From: DCFW01 sp963790715
Lineage (GTDB): Bacteria > Bacteroidota > Bacteroidia > Bacteroidales > Bacteroidaceae
Assembly: GCA_963790715.1 (NCBI GenBank)
Contig: CAWBPN010000009.1
Coordinates: forward strand, 67,516-131,515
DNA: 64,000 bases
Direction of reading: 5' to 3'
The position numbers and the translations under genes were made by a program. The notes under the pieces are model-generated. The model ran no database searches and was not told the DNA's origin. It saw only the letters and a list, made by a program, of their open reading frames with translations. Below, piece by piece: positions 46,419 to 55,137 of the stretch (its first letter is position 1; the number at the start of each line of letters is the position of its first letter).

Positions 46419-48035
46419 TTATTTTGCATACAACTTTTCACGCAGTGCCTTAATGGCATCTGATGTTATGTATTCATCGTATGGCATTATCTTGTCGATA
46501 ATTCCGTTTGGTGTAAGCTCTATAACACGGTTGGCTATTGTTTGGATAAATTCGTGGTCGTGGCTTGAGAAGAGAATGTTACCTTTGAACATCTTCAAAT
46601 TGTTATTGAATGCCTGTATCGATTCCAAATCAAGGTGATTGGTAGGCGTGTCAAGAATAAGACAGTTGGCGTTTTTCATTTGCATACGTGCAATCATGCA
46701 ACGCATCTTTTCACCTCCCGATAACACGCTGGCCTTTTTGAGAATTTCTTCACCGGAGAATAGCATACGACCTAAATAGGCTTTTATTTCCACTTCGTTT
46801 ATTGAGCTGAATTGGCTCAACCAGTCAACAAGGTTGAGGTCTGTTTCAAAGAATTTGGTGTTGTCTACAGGCAGATAAGCCGTAGTGATTGTTATGCCCC
46901 ATTCAAATTTGCCGCCTTGTGGTTTGCGGTTGTTGTTGATTATTTCAAAAAAGGCAGTCATTGCACGAGGGTTGTGGCTTATAAATACTATTTTATCACC
47001 TTTTTCCACATTGAATGTTAAGTTGGAGAACAGTACTTCGCCATCTTCGCTTGTTGCAGCCAAGTCTTGAACTTCCAATATTTTGTTACCCGGTTCGCGT
47101 TCGGGAGTAAAGATAATTCCCGGATATTTGCGGCTTGACGGTTGTATATCTTCAACATTAAGTTTCTCCAGCATCTTTTTACGGCTGGTCGTTTGTTTGC
47201 TTTTGGCCACGTTTGCGCTGAATCGTCTGATAAACTCTTCCAGTTCCTTACGTTTTTCGTCGGCTTTGGCCTTTTGATTCTGAGCTTGGCGCAGAGCCAA
47301 CTGACTTGATTCGTACCAGAAACTGTAGTTGCCTGAGTATAATGTTATTTTATTGTAGTCTATATCTACGGTGTGCGTACTGATTGCGTCCAGAAAGTGA
47401 CGGTCATGGCTGATTACCAGCACTGTATGTTCGTATTCCGACAGATAGTCTTCCAACCATGTTACGGTATCCATATCCAAATCGTTGGTAGGCTCATCAA
47501 GAAGCAAGTTGTCAGGGTTACCGAAAAGAGCCTGTGCAAGTAATACACGCACCTTTTCATTACCGCTAAGCTCGCTCATCTTCTTTGAATGCAAAGCCTC
47601 TTTTATTCCCAATCCGCTCAACAGCGATGCAGCATTGCTTTCGGCGTTGTATCCGTCCATTCCTGCAAACTTATCTTCAAGCTCGGCAACTTTCATTCCG
47701 TCTTCTTCCGTGAAATCGGTTTTTGAGTATAGCTCATCGCGTTGCTTCATTGTGTCCCACAGTACTTTATGCCCTAACAACACCGTATCCAACACTGTAT
47801 ATTCGTCGTATCTGAAATGGTCCTGGCAAAGCATTGACAAGCGTTCGCCGTGTCCGATCTCTATTTGACCTTTAGTTGTGTCCATTTCACCGGCAACGGC
47901 TTTCAAAAAAGTAGACTTACCGGCACCGTTAGCGCCAATAATACCATAGCAATTGCCATTGGTAAACTTAAGATTCACATCTTTAAATAAAACTCTTTTA
48001 CCGAATTGTATGGCAAGATTTGTAACTGTAATCAT
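46419..48035 (-). CDS. ABC-F family ATPase (translation factor type)
   Basis: A 538-residue soluble protein with two ATP-binding domains and no membrane part. ABC-F proteins act on ribosomes. Domain 1 has Walker A GANGAGKST (about residues 35-43), signature LSGNEKVRVLLA and Walker B LLLDEPTNDLD. A charged linker lies at about 240-310. Domain 2 keeps LSGGEKMRCMIARM and LILDTPTNHLDLES, but its P-loop reads FISHNPRAMTAF and lacks the GxxGKS/T residues. It is of YbiT-like type. A minus -7-like box (TATCTTTG, 48062-48069) lies upstream. Confidence 0.92.
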   Translation of the reverse strand: MITVTNLAIQFGKRVLFKDVNLKFTNGNCYGIIGANGAGKSTFLKAVAGEMDTTKGQIEIGHGERLSMLCQDHFRYDEYTVLDTVLLGHKVLWDTMKQRDELYSKTDFTEEDGMKVAELEDKFAGMDGYNAESNAASLLSGLGIKEALHSKKMSELSGNEKVRVLLAQALFGNPDNLLLDEPTNDLDMDTVTWLEDYLSEYEHTVLVISHDRHFLDAISTHTVDIDYNKITLYSGNYSFWYESSQLALRQAQNQKAKADEKRKELEEFIRRFSANVAKSKQTTSRKKMLEKLNVEDIQPSSRKYPGIIFTPEREPGNKILEVQDLAATSEDGEVLFSNLTFNVEKGDKIVFISHNPRAMTAFFEIINNNRKPQGGKFEWGITITTAYLPVDNTKFFETDLNLVDWLSQFSSINEVEIKAYLGRMLFSGEEILKKASVLSGGEKMRCMIARMQMKNANCLILDTPTNHLDLESIQAFNNNLKMFKGNILFSSHDHEFIQTIANRVIELTPNGIIDKIMPYDEYITSDAIKALREKLYAK

Positions 48036-48112
48036 TTTTATTTCTTAATAATTTGCGAGTGCAAAGATATTGCTTTTTTTCGTGATAACTGCCATAATTG
48101 GTTGAAAAGCTG

Positions 48113-48120
48113 TATCTTTG
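48113..48120 (+). promoter_or_regulatory. -7 box of grpE-dnaJ
   Basis: TATCTTTG lies 83 bp before grpE. No well-spaced TTTG is present. The long leader has no clear CIRCE or other heat-shock operator. Confidence 0.5.
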
Positions 48121-48203
48121 CAAAATATTTCGTATAAACAAATAAATGGCAAAGATTTTGTAGCTCCGATTTTGTAAGTAGAAATAAATAAGAAATAAAA
48201 GAT

Positions 48204-48875
48204 ATGAGTCAAAAAGAAAAAGAAAATACAAAGGAAGAGGATGTTGCTTCTAAAGTACAGCCCGATAATAAAGAAGAAAAAGAAAACGCTCAAAAAGAGT
48301 CTGACAAAAAGAAAGAAGAAGAAAAGAAAGATAACGCCGAATCTGACAAAGAGACAGAATCTTCGTGCAAGGAAAATACTGACAATGCTGAAGCAACGGC
48401 AGAAAATCCGGAAGATGAAGCTAAAAAAGCAGTAGAGACTGCTAAGGCTGAGGCTGCCGATTGGAAAGATAAATATCTTCGTTTGTCGGCCGAATTCGAT
48501 AATTATCGCAAACGCACTATGAAGGAGAAGGCTGAGCTGATACTTAACGGAGGCGAAAAAAGTATAGTAAGCATATTGCCTGTTGTCGATGACTTGGAGC
48601 GTGCCCTCAAGACTATGGACAAGGCTGAAGACGTTGACGCCGTGAAGAATGGTATTGATTTGATATATAAGAAGTTTGTCGATATATTGGGACGCAACGG
48701 AGTGAAGGCTATCGACACCGAAGGAAAGGAACTTGATACGGATTTCCATGAGGCTATTGCTACTATTCCTGCGCCTAAAGAAGAGCAAAAAGGTAAGATT
48801 ATTGATTGTGTTCAGACAGGTTATATATTGAATGAAAAGGTTATTCGACATGCTAAAGTGGTTGTCGGACAATAA
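48204..48875 (+). CDS. grpE: Nucleotide exchange factor GrpE
   Basis: Co-chaperone that releases ADP from DnaK. The 223-residue protein has a highly charged Lys/Glu-rich N-terminal tail (about 1-75), then the long helix with WKDKYLRLSAEFDNYRKRT and the conserved VVDDLERALK. The beta-wing carries VKAIDTEGKELDTDFHEAI, followed by the family end GYILNEKVIRHAKVVVGQ. It lies 14 bp before dnaJ as an operon. The length is at the upper end for the family because of the charged tail. Confidence 0.96.
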   Translation: MSQKEKENTKEEDVASKVQPDNKEEKENAQKESDKKKEEEKKDNAESDKETESSCKENTDNAEATAENPEDEAKKAVETAKAEAADWKDKYLRLSAEFDNYRKRTMKEKAELILNGGEKSIVSILPVVDDLERALKTMDKAEDVDAVKNGIDLIYKKFVDILGRNGVKAIDTEGKELDTDFHEAIATIPAPKEEQKGKIIDCVQTGYILNEKVIRHAKVVVGQ

Positions 48876-48889
48876 TAAAGAAAACAGTT

Positions 48890-50077
48890 ATGGCAGGTAA
48901 AAGAGATTTTTATGAAGTGCTTGGCGTTCAAAAAAGCGCAAGTGCCGATGAGATAAAGCAAGCTTATCGTAAGTTGGCTATTAAATACCATCCCGACCGC
49001 AATCCGGGTAACAAGGAAGCGGAAGAGAAATTTAAAGAAGCGGCTGAAGCTTATGATGTGCTGCATGATCCTGATAAACGTGCTCGTTACGATCAGTTCG
49101 GTGAAGCCGGTTTAGGAGGTGCCGGAGGCGGTGATCCGTTCGGTGGTTTTAGTGGCGGACAAGGCATGTCAATGGATGACATCTTCAGCATGTTCGGCGA
49201 TATATTCGGCGGACATGGGGGAGGCTTCAGCGGTTTCGGCGATTTTGGTGGCTTTGGCGGCGGAGGCGGTTCTCAGACGCGCCGTTATCGCGGCTCCGAT
49301 TTGCGCGTACATGTCAAGTTGACATTAAAGGAAATCGCCACAGGGGTAGAAAAGAGTTTCAAGATAAAGAAATACATACCGTGCGAACATTGTAACAGTA
49401 CCGGTGCCGAAGGCGGAAGCGGCGGTATGAGTACATGCCCTACTTGCCACGGAAGAGGTTCTGTCATACAAAACCAACGTACCATTTTAGGTACTATGCA
49501 GACGCAGACCGTTTGTCCTACCTGCGGCGGAGAAGGCAGAATCATTAAGAATAAATGCCATTATTGTTCAGGTGAAGGTGTCGTTTATGGTGAAGAAGTC
49601 ATTAATGTAAAGATACCTGCCGGTGTGGCTGAAGGTATGCAACTGAGCATGAGCGGCAAAGGAAATGCCGCCAAACATAACGGCGTTCCAGGTGACTTGC
49701 TTATCAGCGTAAGCGAAGAATCCGATCCTAATTTGACGCGTGACGGAGACGATTTGGTTTACAATTTACTGTTGCCTTTCCCTACTGCCGTTTTGGGCGA
49801 TGCTGTGGAAATACCTACGATAGACGGTAAGGTTAAGGTCAAGATTGATGCCGGCACGCAACCCGGTAAGATATTGCGATTGAGAGGCAAGGGATTGCCG
49901 CGTCTCAACAGTTACGGCACAGGAGATTTGCTGGTTAACGTCAGCATTTATGTACCCGAAAACTTAACTCGTGACGAACGCTCCGAGGTTGAGAAAATGC
50001 AGAGTTCATCAAGTTTTCAACCAAACCAGAACGTAAAAGACCGCGTGTTCAGCAAATTTAAGAAGATGTTTGATTGA
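48890..50077 (+). CDS. dnaJ: Chaperone protein DnaJ
   Basis: Hsp40 co-chaperone that delivers clients to DnaK. The 395-residue type I protein has the J domain with HPD (KYHPDRNPG, about residue 33), a Gly/Phe-rich linker (about 73-130), four CxxCxGxG-type zinc motifs (CEHCNSTG, CPTCHGRG, CPTCGGEG and CHYCSGEG, about 165-235), and C-terminal client-binding domains. All parts are intact. It is co-transcribed with grpE (14-bp gap). dnaK is not in the window. Confidence 0.97.
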   Translation: MAGKRDFYEVLGVQKSASADEIKQAYRKLAIKYHPDRNPGNKEAEEKFKEAAEAYDVLHDPDKRARYDQFGEAGLGGAGGGDPFGGFSGGQGMSMDDIFSMFGDIFGGHGGGFSGFGDFGGFGGGGGSQTRRYRGSDLRVHVKLTLKEIATGVEKSFKIKKYIPCEHCNSTGAEGGSGGMSTCPTCHGRGSVIQNQRTILGTMQTQTVCPTCGGEGRIIKNKCHYCSGEGVVYGEEVINVKIPAGVAEGMQLSMSGKGNAAKHNGVPGDLLISVSEESDPNLTRDGDDLVYNLLLPFPTAVLGDAVEIPTIDGKVKVKIDAGTQPGKILRLRGKGLPRLNSYGTGDLLVNVSIYVPENLTRDERSEVEKMQSSSSFQPNQNVKDRVFSKFKKMFD

Positions 50078-50107
50078 CAATTTTTTTCTCAAAAAAAATG
50101 TCAAAAG

Positions 50108-50138
50108 TTTGCATAATAGCTGAAAGTTCGTACCTTTG
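50108..50138 (+). promoter_or_regulatory. Promoter of tRNA-Thr
   Basis: TTTG (50108-50111), 19 bp, then TACCTTTG (50131-50138): a full consensus match, 21 bp before the tRNA. Confidence 0.82.
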
Positions 50139-50159
50139 CACGCCGAAAAGCAAAAATAA

Positions 50160-50232
<73 letters not shown>

Positions 50233-50253
50233 CAAAATTATTTATAACAAATC

Positions 50254-51297
50254 ATGTCGATTAAAGAGATTGACTTTAATAGTAAGACAGCTAAGATAAT
50301 GAAGTCTGTAGCTGCTTTTTTTGTTCTGGTGATAGTCGTTTTGTGGTATATATTTTTTTCCGCCACATTCCATACGTCAAAAAAGGTTTATGTGTATATT
50401 GACGATGACGACACGCCCGATTCGGTAATTGCCAAAGTTCGTAAGAAAGGTGACCCTTCAAGCATAGCATCGTTCATGTGGCTGATTAAGACTTTCGGCT
50501 ACAAGGTACACGCCGGACGTTATGCCATTGCTCCGGGAAGCGGAACACTCCTGCTTTACCACCGCTTGGCTACTGGACATCAAACTCCATTGGAATTTTC
50601 ATTAAACAACATACGTACAAAGAAGGATTTGGCCGAATCCATTTCGCGCCAATTGATGATGAAGGAGCACGTTATCGAGAGCGATCTCAACGACCCTGCC
50701 TTTTGTGCGAAATACGGTTTCACTCCTGAAACAATTATTTGCATGTTCATCCCTAATACGTATCAGTTTTATTGGAACATCAAACCTAAAACATTTTTCA
50801 AGCGAATGAAGGATGAGAGTGATAAGTTTTGGACGGACGACAGTCGTTTGGAGAAAGCAAAAGAGATAGGTTATACGCCGGAACAAGTTATGACTATAGC
50901 TTCAATCGTTGAGGAAGAAACAAACAGCAGCGATGAAAAGTCGATGATAGCAGGCGTATATATCAACCGTTTGCACAAGGGCATGAAGTTGCAATCCGAC
51001 CCAACTATCCGTTTTGCCTTGCAAGACTTCACAATTCGGCGTGTCGGTGGACAGCAATTACACGTCAATTCACCGTATAACACATACATGAATCAAGGTT
51101 TGCCACCTGGCCCTATACGCATACCGAGCATAGAAGGAATAGATGACGTATTGCATTATGTGCACCACGATTATGTATATATGTGTGCTAAAGAGGATTT
51201 CAGCGGTACTCATAACTTCGCAGCCACTTGGCAGGAACATGAAGTAAATGCCAAAAAGTATCAACAAGCATTGAATGCCCGTAATATTAAATTGTAA
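50254..51297 (+). CDS. mltG: Endolytic murein transglycosylase MltG (YceG-like)
   Basis: Inner-membrane lytic transglycosylase that cuts nascent glycan strands and ends their elongation. The 347-residue product has one N-terminal membrane helix (about residues 17-38). The YceG domain has the catalytic Glu in IASIVEEETNSSDEK (near residue 220), then IAGVYINRLHKGMKLQSDPT and SPYNTYMNQGLPPGPI. The length is typical. It follows tRNA-Thr by 21 bp. Confidence 0.95.
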   Translation: MSIKEIDFNSKTAKIMKSVAAFFVLVIVVLWYIFFSATFHTSKKVYVYIDDDDTPDSVIAKVRKKGDPSSIASFMWLIKTFGYKVHAGRYAIAPGSGTLLLYHRLATGHQTPLEFSLNNIRTKKDLAESISRQLMMKEHVIESDLNDPAFCAKYGFTPETIICMFIPNTYQFYWNIKPKTFFKRMKDESDKFWTDDSRLEKAKEIGYTPEQVMTIASIVEEETNSSDEKSMIAGVYINRLHKGMKLQSDPTIRFALQDFTIRRVGGQQLHVNSPYNTYMNQGLPPGPIRIPSIEGIDDVLHYVHHDYVYMCAKEDFSGTHNFAATWQEHEVNAKKYQQALNARNIKL

Positions 51298-51827
51298 AAT
51301 CTGGATGTGAATTAGAAATGTTTATACCAAAAATAAAAGGCCGGTACTGCACTTGGAGAATATCATCGTGAACCAACGATGTCAAAAGCAGAAGTTATGG
51401 TAACTGCTGAATAAGTATTAAATAATTGACAATCAATAAAATACGTCCTATAATAGTAAAAGCCATAACATAAAGACACCTCATATTGTCGCTTAATTTT
51501 GTTATGTATTAACAAATCAAAAAAATAGCACGTCTTTTGTGTGATATAATAAAAATTATTAAATTTTGCTGAGATAAATCAAAGTGATATTATTTCCATG
51601 TATATTTGCACAATAAAGAAATAAGGAAGTATAATTAGGTCTTTCGTAGCAATGTATTTTGTTTTGCTCATCTTCTGCAAAACATCTCATCGTAAAAAAT
51701 GAAATCAAATTGACTTTTTTGTTGGCTTGCAGAAGGTGAAAATAATATTGCCGTTTCGCTTTGGGTTATAAAAAGCGTGAGGCGTGTAGTTTTTCTTAAG
51801 TAAATAAATAAATAAAAAATAATATAC
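51298..51827 (+). promoter_or_regulatory. Gene-free leader region before the cold-shock gene
   Basis: About 530 bp with no gene. A TATATTTG box (51601-51608) would give a 5' leader of roughly 220 bases, as is common for cold-shock-domain genes whose mRNA structure controls translation. No -33 TTTG at the right spacing is seen. The first 250 bp are A/T-rich and featureless. Confidence 0.45.
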
Positions 51828-52286
51828 ATGATTAAATCTGTTTCATTTAATAAAAGAGAAATAGAAAAGAAGAAGCAAAGTAAAAAACTTGAAAAGCAAA
51901 ATCGCAAGGAAGAGCGTAAAGCAAACAAATCAAAAGGATCATTGGAAAGTATGATAGCTTATGTTGATGAAAACGGCAATCTTACTGATAAACCACCTGA
52001 TCCGGCAAGTAGGCAAGAAATAGATGCCGAAAGTATAAAGGTGTCTACACCTAAACAAAAGGAAGACGAAAACAGTCGGTCGTCAAGTGGTGAAGTTGAT
52101 TATTTTAACGAAAGAAAGGGATTTGGTTTTATAAAAGATTCCAAAAATGGAGAGAGCCATTTCTTTCATATAAGCAACGCCGTGGACGATATTAAAGAAG
52201 GAGATAAGGTTAATTTTGAATTAAGACGAGGTAATACCGGCATGGATGCCATAAAGATTACGTTAGTAAAACAAAATGACCAATAA
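51828..52286 (+). CDS. Cold-shock-domain protein with long charged N-terminus
   Basis: A 152-residue RNA-binding protein. The C-terminal CSD (about residues 86-150) has GEVDYFNERKGFGFIKD (RNP1-like) and SHFFHISNAVDDIKEGDKVNF (RNP2-like). The first 35 residues are almost all Lys, Glu, Arg and Gln, and the middle is polar and probably disordered. It likely acts as an RNA chaperone. It sits 16 bp before an RRM protein gene, so both are probably in one transcript. Confidence 0.93.
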   Translation: MIKSVSFNKREIEKKKQSKKLEKQNRKEERKANKSKGSLESMIAYVDENGNLTDKPPDPASRQEIDAESIKVSTPKQKEDENSRSSSGEVDYFNERKGFGFIKDSKNGESHFFHISNAVDDIKEGDKVNFELRRGNTGMDAIKITLVKQNDQ

Positions 52287-52302
52287 TTAATAAAAAAATG
52301 AT

Positions 52303-52611
52303 ATGAACATTTATGTATCACAATTAAGCTATTCAACAACAGGTGAAAGCTTACAAGGTTTATTTGAAAAGTATGGAGAAGTTTCTTCAGCCAAGATTAT
52401 TAATGACAGAATGACAGGAAGTTCTCGCGGTTTCGGCTTTGTTGAAATGGCGAATGACGAAGAAGGTCAAAAGGCCATAGATGAATTGAACGAAACTGAT
52501 TTTGAAGGCAAAACAATTAATGTTTGCGTAGCACATCCGAAAAAAGAAAGAAGTGATGAAGGATTCAACCGTAACCGCGGTGGCGGTGGTGGATATGGTA
52601 GAAGATATTAA
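52303..52611 (+). CDS. RNA-binding protein with one RRM domain
   Basis: A 102-residue protein. RNP2 is NIYVSQLSY at the N-terminus and RNP1 is SRGFGFVEM near residue 45. A Gly/Arg/Tyr-rich tail (NRNRGGGGGYGRRY) follows, as in bacterial and cyanobacterial Rbp proteins. Bacteroidota members bind single-stranded RNA and act as global post-transcriptional regulators. It is co-encoded with the cold-shock protein (16-bp gap). Confidence 0.93.
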   Translation: MNIYVSQLSYSTTGESLQGLFEKYGEVSSAKIINDRMTGSSRGFGFVEMANDEEGQKAIDELNETDFEGKTINVCVAHPKKERSDEGFNRNRGGGGGYGRRY

Positions 52612-52700
52612 TTTTGAAAGTAGATAGGTTCTTTTTCAAATGATAATCAAATAAGAAAAAGTTCCGAAAAGATATTATTTAAAATTATAGCATTTTTCTT

Positions 52701-52749
52701 GAAAGAAGCAATTATAAGTCAAATTAAAGTGGCTTTAATTGCTTCTTTC
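52701..52749. terminator. Hairpin after the RRM gene, possible terminator
   Basis: GAAAGAAGCAATT (52701-52713) pairs perfectly with AATTGCTTCTTTC (52737-52749) around a 23-base loop. The T run is weak, so termination is uncertain. Confidence 0.55.
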
Positions 52750-52766
52750 ATTATTTATATAAGTAA

Positions 52767-52948
52767 AAGGCGGTTGATAAAAGGAAAAATACTCAAAAAG
52801 TTACATCACAAGTGAAGTATGTTAGCAACGTTATTCGGTATATAATAATATTGGTTTTACTTCTTGTCGGCAGCTACCTTGTAATAAAACACAGAACTAA
52901 AATTTGTACTTTTGCAAAGAAAATACAATCATCAATCAACAACTAAAG
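52767..52948 (+). pseudogene. Truncated copy of the small membrane-protein gene at 59371
   Basis: An open frame without a start codon reads KAVDKRKNTQKVTSQVKYVS, then a hydrophobic helix (about 18 residues) and TKICTFAKKIQ. It matches the product encoded at 59371-59616 (KQVDKQK, DTQKVTSQVKDVSN, then a helix and KICNFVKKLK). The following DNA (ACTAAAGATTTGGTTATGC and onward) also matches 59840-59870. It is a decayed paralogous fragment. The rest of 52949-53176 shows one hairpin (53071-53098) and no gene. Confidence 0.55.
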
Positions 52949-53176
52949 ATTTGGTTATGCTTTAGTAAAAAGCTGAAGTCCAGTGTAATAGCATAGCTTT
53001 TGTTGCGTTTATGGCACCTCTTGGCCAGTTCTCTTGCCTTATTAGTTAAATAATATTAGTAAACATAAGATTGTTGCTTACTTATTTGTAAGCGACAAAT
53101 AATATACGTACATTTAGAATGTTCACAGCAAGTAATAACAAAAGTGGGGGTAACACATTAAATTCTGCATAAAATT

Positions 53177-53470
53177 ATGAAAGCAATTAATGTAACAAAT
53201 GGTGCTCTAACCAAGTTTCGTAAATTCTACGGTAACGTAAAGTTTAACAAAGAAAGATCGGCAGAAGCTTTTGAGCTTCTGAAAGATGAAATTGGTGAAG
53301 AGATGAAAAACTCTGCTAAATTTTGGACCGCAGAGTTTGAGCATAGCGGCAAAAAATACGCTATTGCAGCAGATGGCAGTTTAACTTCGGATGGTTATTA
53401 TGTTGTCGCCGAAATAGAAATACAAAAAGACATTACCGTACGTATAAACAGGCGAAGCATGAGAGCCTGA
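53177..53470 (+). CDS. Small hypothetical protein (97 aa)
   Basis: A 97-residue soluble, charged protein with no family I recognise. It has an N-terminal Lys-rich half and a beta-like C-terminal part (KKYAIAADGSLTSDGYYVVA). The ATG start is reasonable. The codon pattern and balanced composition suggest a real gene. It lies in the accessory island just before another small unknown gene. The nearby hairpin TTGTTGCTTAC/GTAAGCGACAA (53071-53098) may be part of its leader. Confidence 0.5.
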   Translation: MKAINVTNGALTKFRKFYGNVKFNKERSAEAFELLKDEIGEEMKNSAKFWTAEFEHSGKKYAIAADGSLTSDGYYVVAEIEIQKDITVRINRRSMRA

Positions 53471-53526
53471 TAAATAAAACAGCTCTTCATTACGACGGCT
53501 CCTTTATTTCTTACGGATTCATCGCT

Positions 53527-53760
53527 ATGACATTTGAAAAAGATAAAAATAATACAGCGAAATTTTACGAAAGCAACATTGTAAACGAAAATAGCCGGGC
53601 TAAATATCTAGGTTTTAAAATTTGGAGCAATGGAGGAACACTTGCAAAATGCAAAATATCAGAAGTCATTGAACAGGCTGAATATTGCTTACAAAAAGAA
53701 GTATTACCTTTGATACAAAAGAGATACCCGAATATCAATTTTAAATTGATAGGTTTTTAA
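53527..53760 (+). CDS. Small hypothetical protein (77 aa)
   Basis: A 77-residue soluble protein, unrecognised. It has polar N-terminal residues, then YLGFKIWSNGGTLAKCKISE and a helical end with KEVLPLIQKRYP. The frame stays open upstream to about 53467 with plausible protein (HYDGSFISYGFIA) but no start codon, so the gene may have lost its 5' part or use a rare start. It follows the 97-residue gene by 56 bp. Confidence 0.45.
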   Translation: MTFEKDKNNTAKFYESNIVNENSRAKYLGFKIWSNGGTLAKCKISEVIEQAEYCLQKEVLPLIQKRYPNINFKLIGF

Positions 53761-53984
53761 AATGGATAAGTGACAAGCATATTTTATGTGATGTATGAGA
53801 GTCTAAAAAACTTTGTACATCAGCACATAATCGTAGCCCTTTAAAAGATGACGATAAATGATTATATGATTTTTACAACGCACAAAAAGCATATTATATA
53901 AATGATAAACTTTAAGATGAGCGGTACAAAATGTTAATGCCTTATGTTCTGGGTTGTCAAATAGATATAGTAGAATCTATTCAG

Positions 53985-54620
53985 CACTGAATAAGTTAAT
54001 TTTGTTTAATCTAAACACCTTACGACTATAAATTCCCCTCTTATGATCATTTATTGTAAATGCTATTCAGGTTTCAAAACGCCTATTAGTATTAGTTTAA
54101 CTGACTGAACGGCTGAATACCTGCAACTATTCAGCCGGATGAAGCTAAATGATTATAATTAGAATATATATGTATTACGTTAGCAAGTATTCAGGAAAAA
54201 ACTGCAATATTTCAGCACTGTTCTACACAAAAACGATCTCTATTCCAGTACAATTGTCAAAGCATTCCACTGAGTTTACCGTAACTATTAACCAAGTTTA
54301 CCGTGAAAGTTCAGCAAGTTTTCTGTTTATTACAGCTGTGAAAAGATGATTTTACAGCTGTAATAAGATGTTTTCACAGCTGTAAAATCATCTTTTCACA
54401 GCTGTAATAAATACAACATGTGCCGGTAAAACACGGCAAACACGCTTATAAATAAAGGTATTCACAGTGTATAACTCGGAACTTTTCAGTGTAAAAAATG
54501 GGATATCGGACGATACATATCAAAACGCTGAACACATCAATCCTTCAGGTTGTCAGCCGGAAACGCCTATGAATAAAGCTATTCTGAAACATGAATAGAG
54601 TGTTCAAATTTATGAAATAA
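53985..54620. repeat. Dispersed long intergenic repeat, copy B
   Basis: Second copy of the repeat at 24750-25420, in the same orientation and diverged. It shares the GTTTACCGT motifs, the long hairpin and the closing words (GCTGAACACATCAATCCTTC, and GTCAGCCGGAAA). The interval 53761-54645 holds no convincing gene. The short frame at 54149-54349 lies wholly in the repeat. Confidence 0.8.
54326..54411. repeat. Perfect 36-bp inverted repeat in repeat copy B
   Basis: Arms 54326-54361 and 54376-54411 are exact reverse complements with a 14-base spacer. The arms match those in copy A, but the spacer differs. This is what compensating selection or gene conversion would leave. Each arm includes two ACAGCTGT or near-ACAGCTGT units. 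Confidence 0.9.
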
Positions 54621-54645
54621 GAGAGTAAATAAGGTAGCTGTAAAT

Positions 54646-54929
54646 ATGTCTGAGATAGTAAAAGACGTTATTGATTATATGAATTCAAAAGATGAAGAAA
54701 GCAAGTCCTATACAAATAAACAAAATCAAGTAGTTTGAAGGCTTTTAATCTCGATACTAATGCATTAGATAAAAGTAATCTATTAAAAGAAGTCAGGGTG
54801 AATGTAAATGACAAAACAATACCTGATGAATTTGTGAAGTGGGTACATGCAGGAGGTAAGGTATTACCGGGACTTTATTGTATTGGTACTTTACCTAATA
54901 GGTATGACAAAACGTATCAATACTCTTAA
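54646..54929 (+). pseudogene. Broken gene of unknown function
   Basis: A 30-codon frame (54646-54738, MSEIVKDVIDYMNSKDEESK onward) stops just where a second frame continues (KAFNLDTNALDKSNLLKEV, to 54929). A third short frame (54904-54993) is helix-like (INTLKNERDKYESNTEALL). Together they look like one decayed gene. The 28-bp word from 54715 to 54742 is identical to 59164-59191. No family is assigned. Confidence 0.4.
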
Positions 54930-55089
54930 AAACGAGCGTGATAAGTATGAGAGTAACACAGAAGCTTTGTTAGTTCAAACAAAGCAAAATTAAAAGCAAA
55001 ACTAATCAAAGTGCAACTATAATATCTCTTCGTTGAATAGCGGTAATTTATTTTATCGCTATTTTTTATTCTATTTTTTAGAATAAATT

Positions 55090-55120
55090 TTTGAAATACA
55101 AAATTATAATATTATCTTTG
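55090..55120 (+). promoter_or_regulatory. Promoter of higBA
   Basis: TTTG (55090-55093), 19 bp, then TATCTTTG (55113-55120): a full consensus. The toxin ATG at 55138 follows after 17 bp. The A/T palindrome TAATATTA near 55107-55114 inside the promoter is a possible HigA operator, but this is not certain. Confidence 0.8.
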
Positions 55121-55137
55121 CAAATAAATAAGTGAGT

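Noticed and set aside
48045..48872. Long open frame on the minus strand opposite grpE
   Set aside because: It is antisense to a certain gene. Its Phe/Leu-rich content is the mirror of the Lys/Glu-rich GrpE tail.
54149..54349. 66-codon frame in repeat copy B
   Set aside because: The matching frame in copy A is broken by stops and shifts while the hairpin is kept, so the DNA or RNA structure, not a protein, is conserved.
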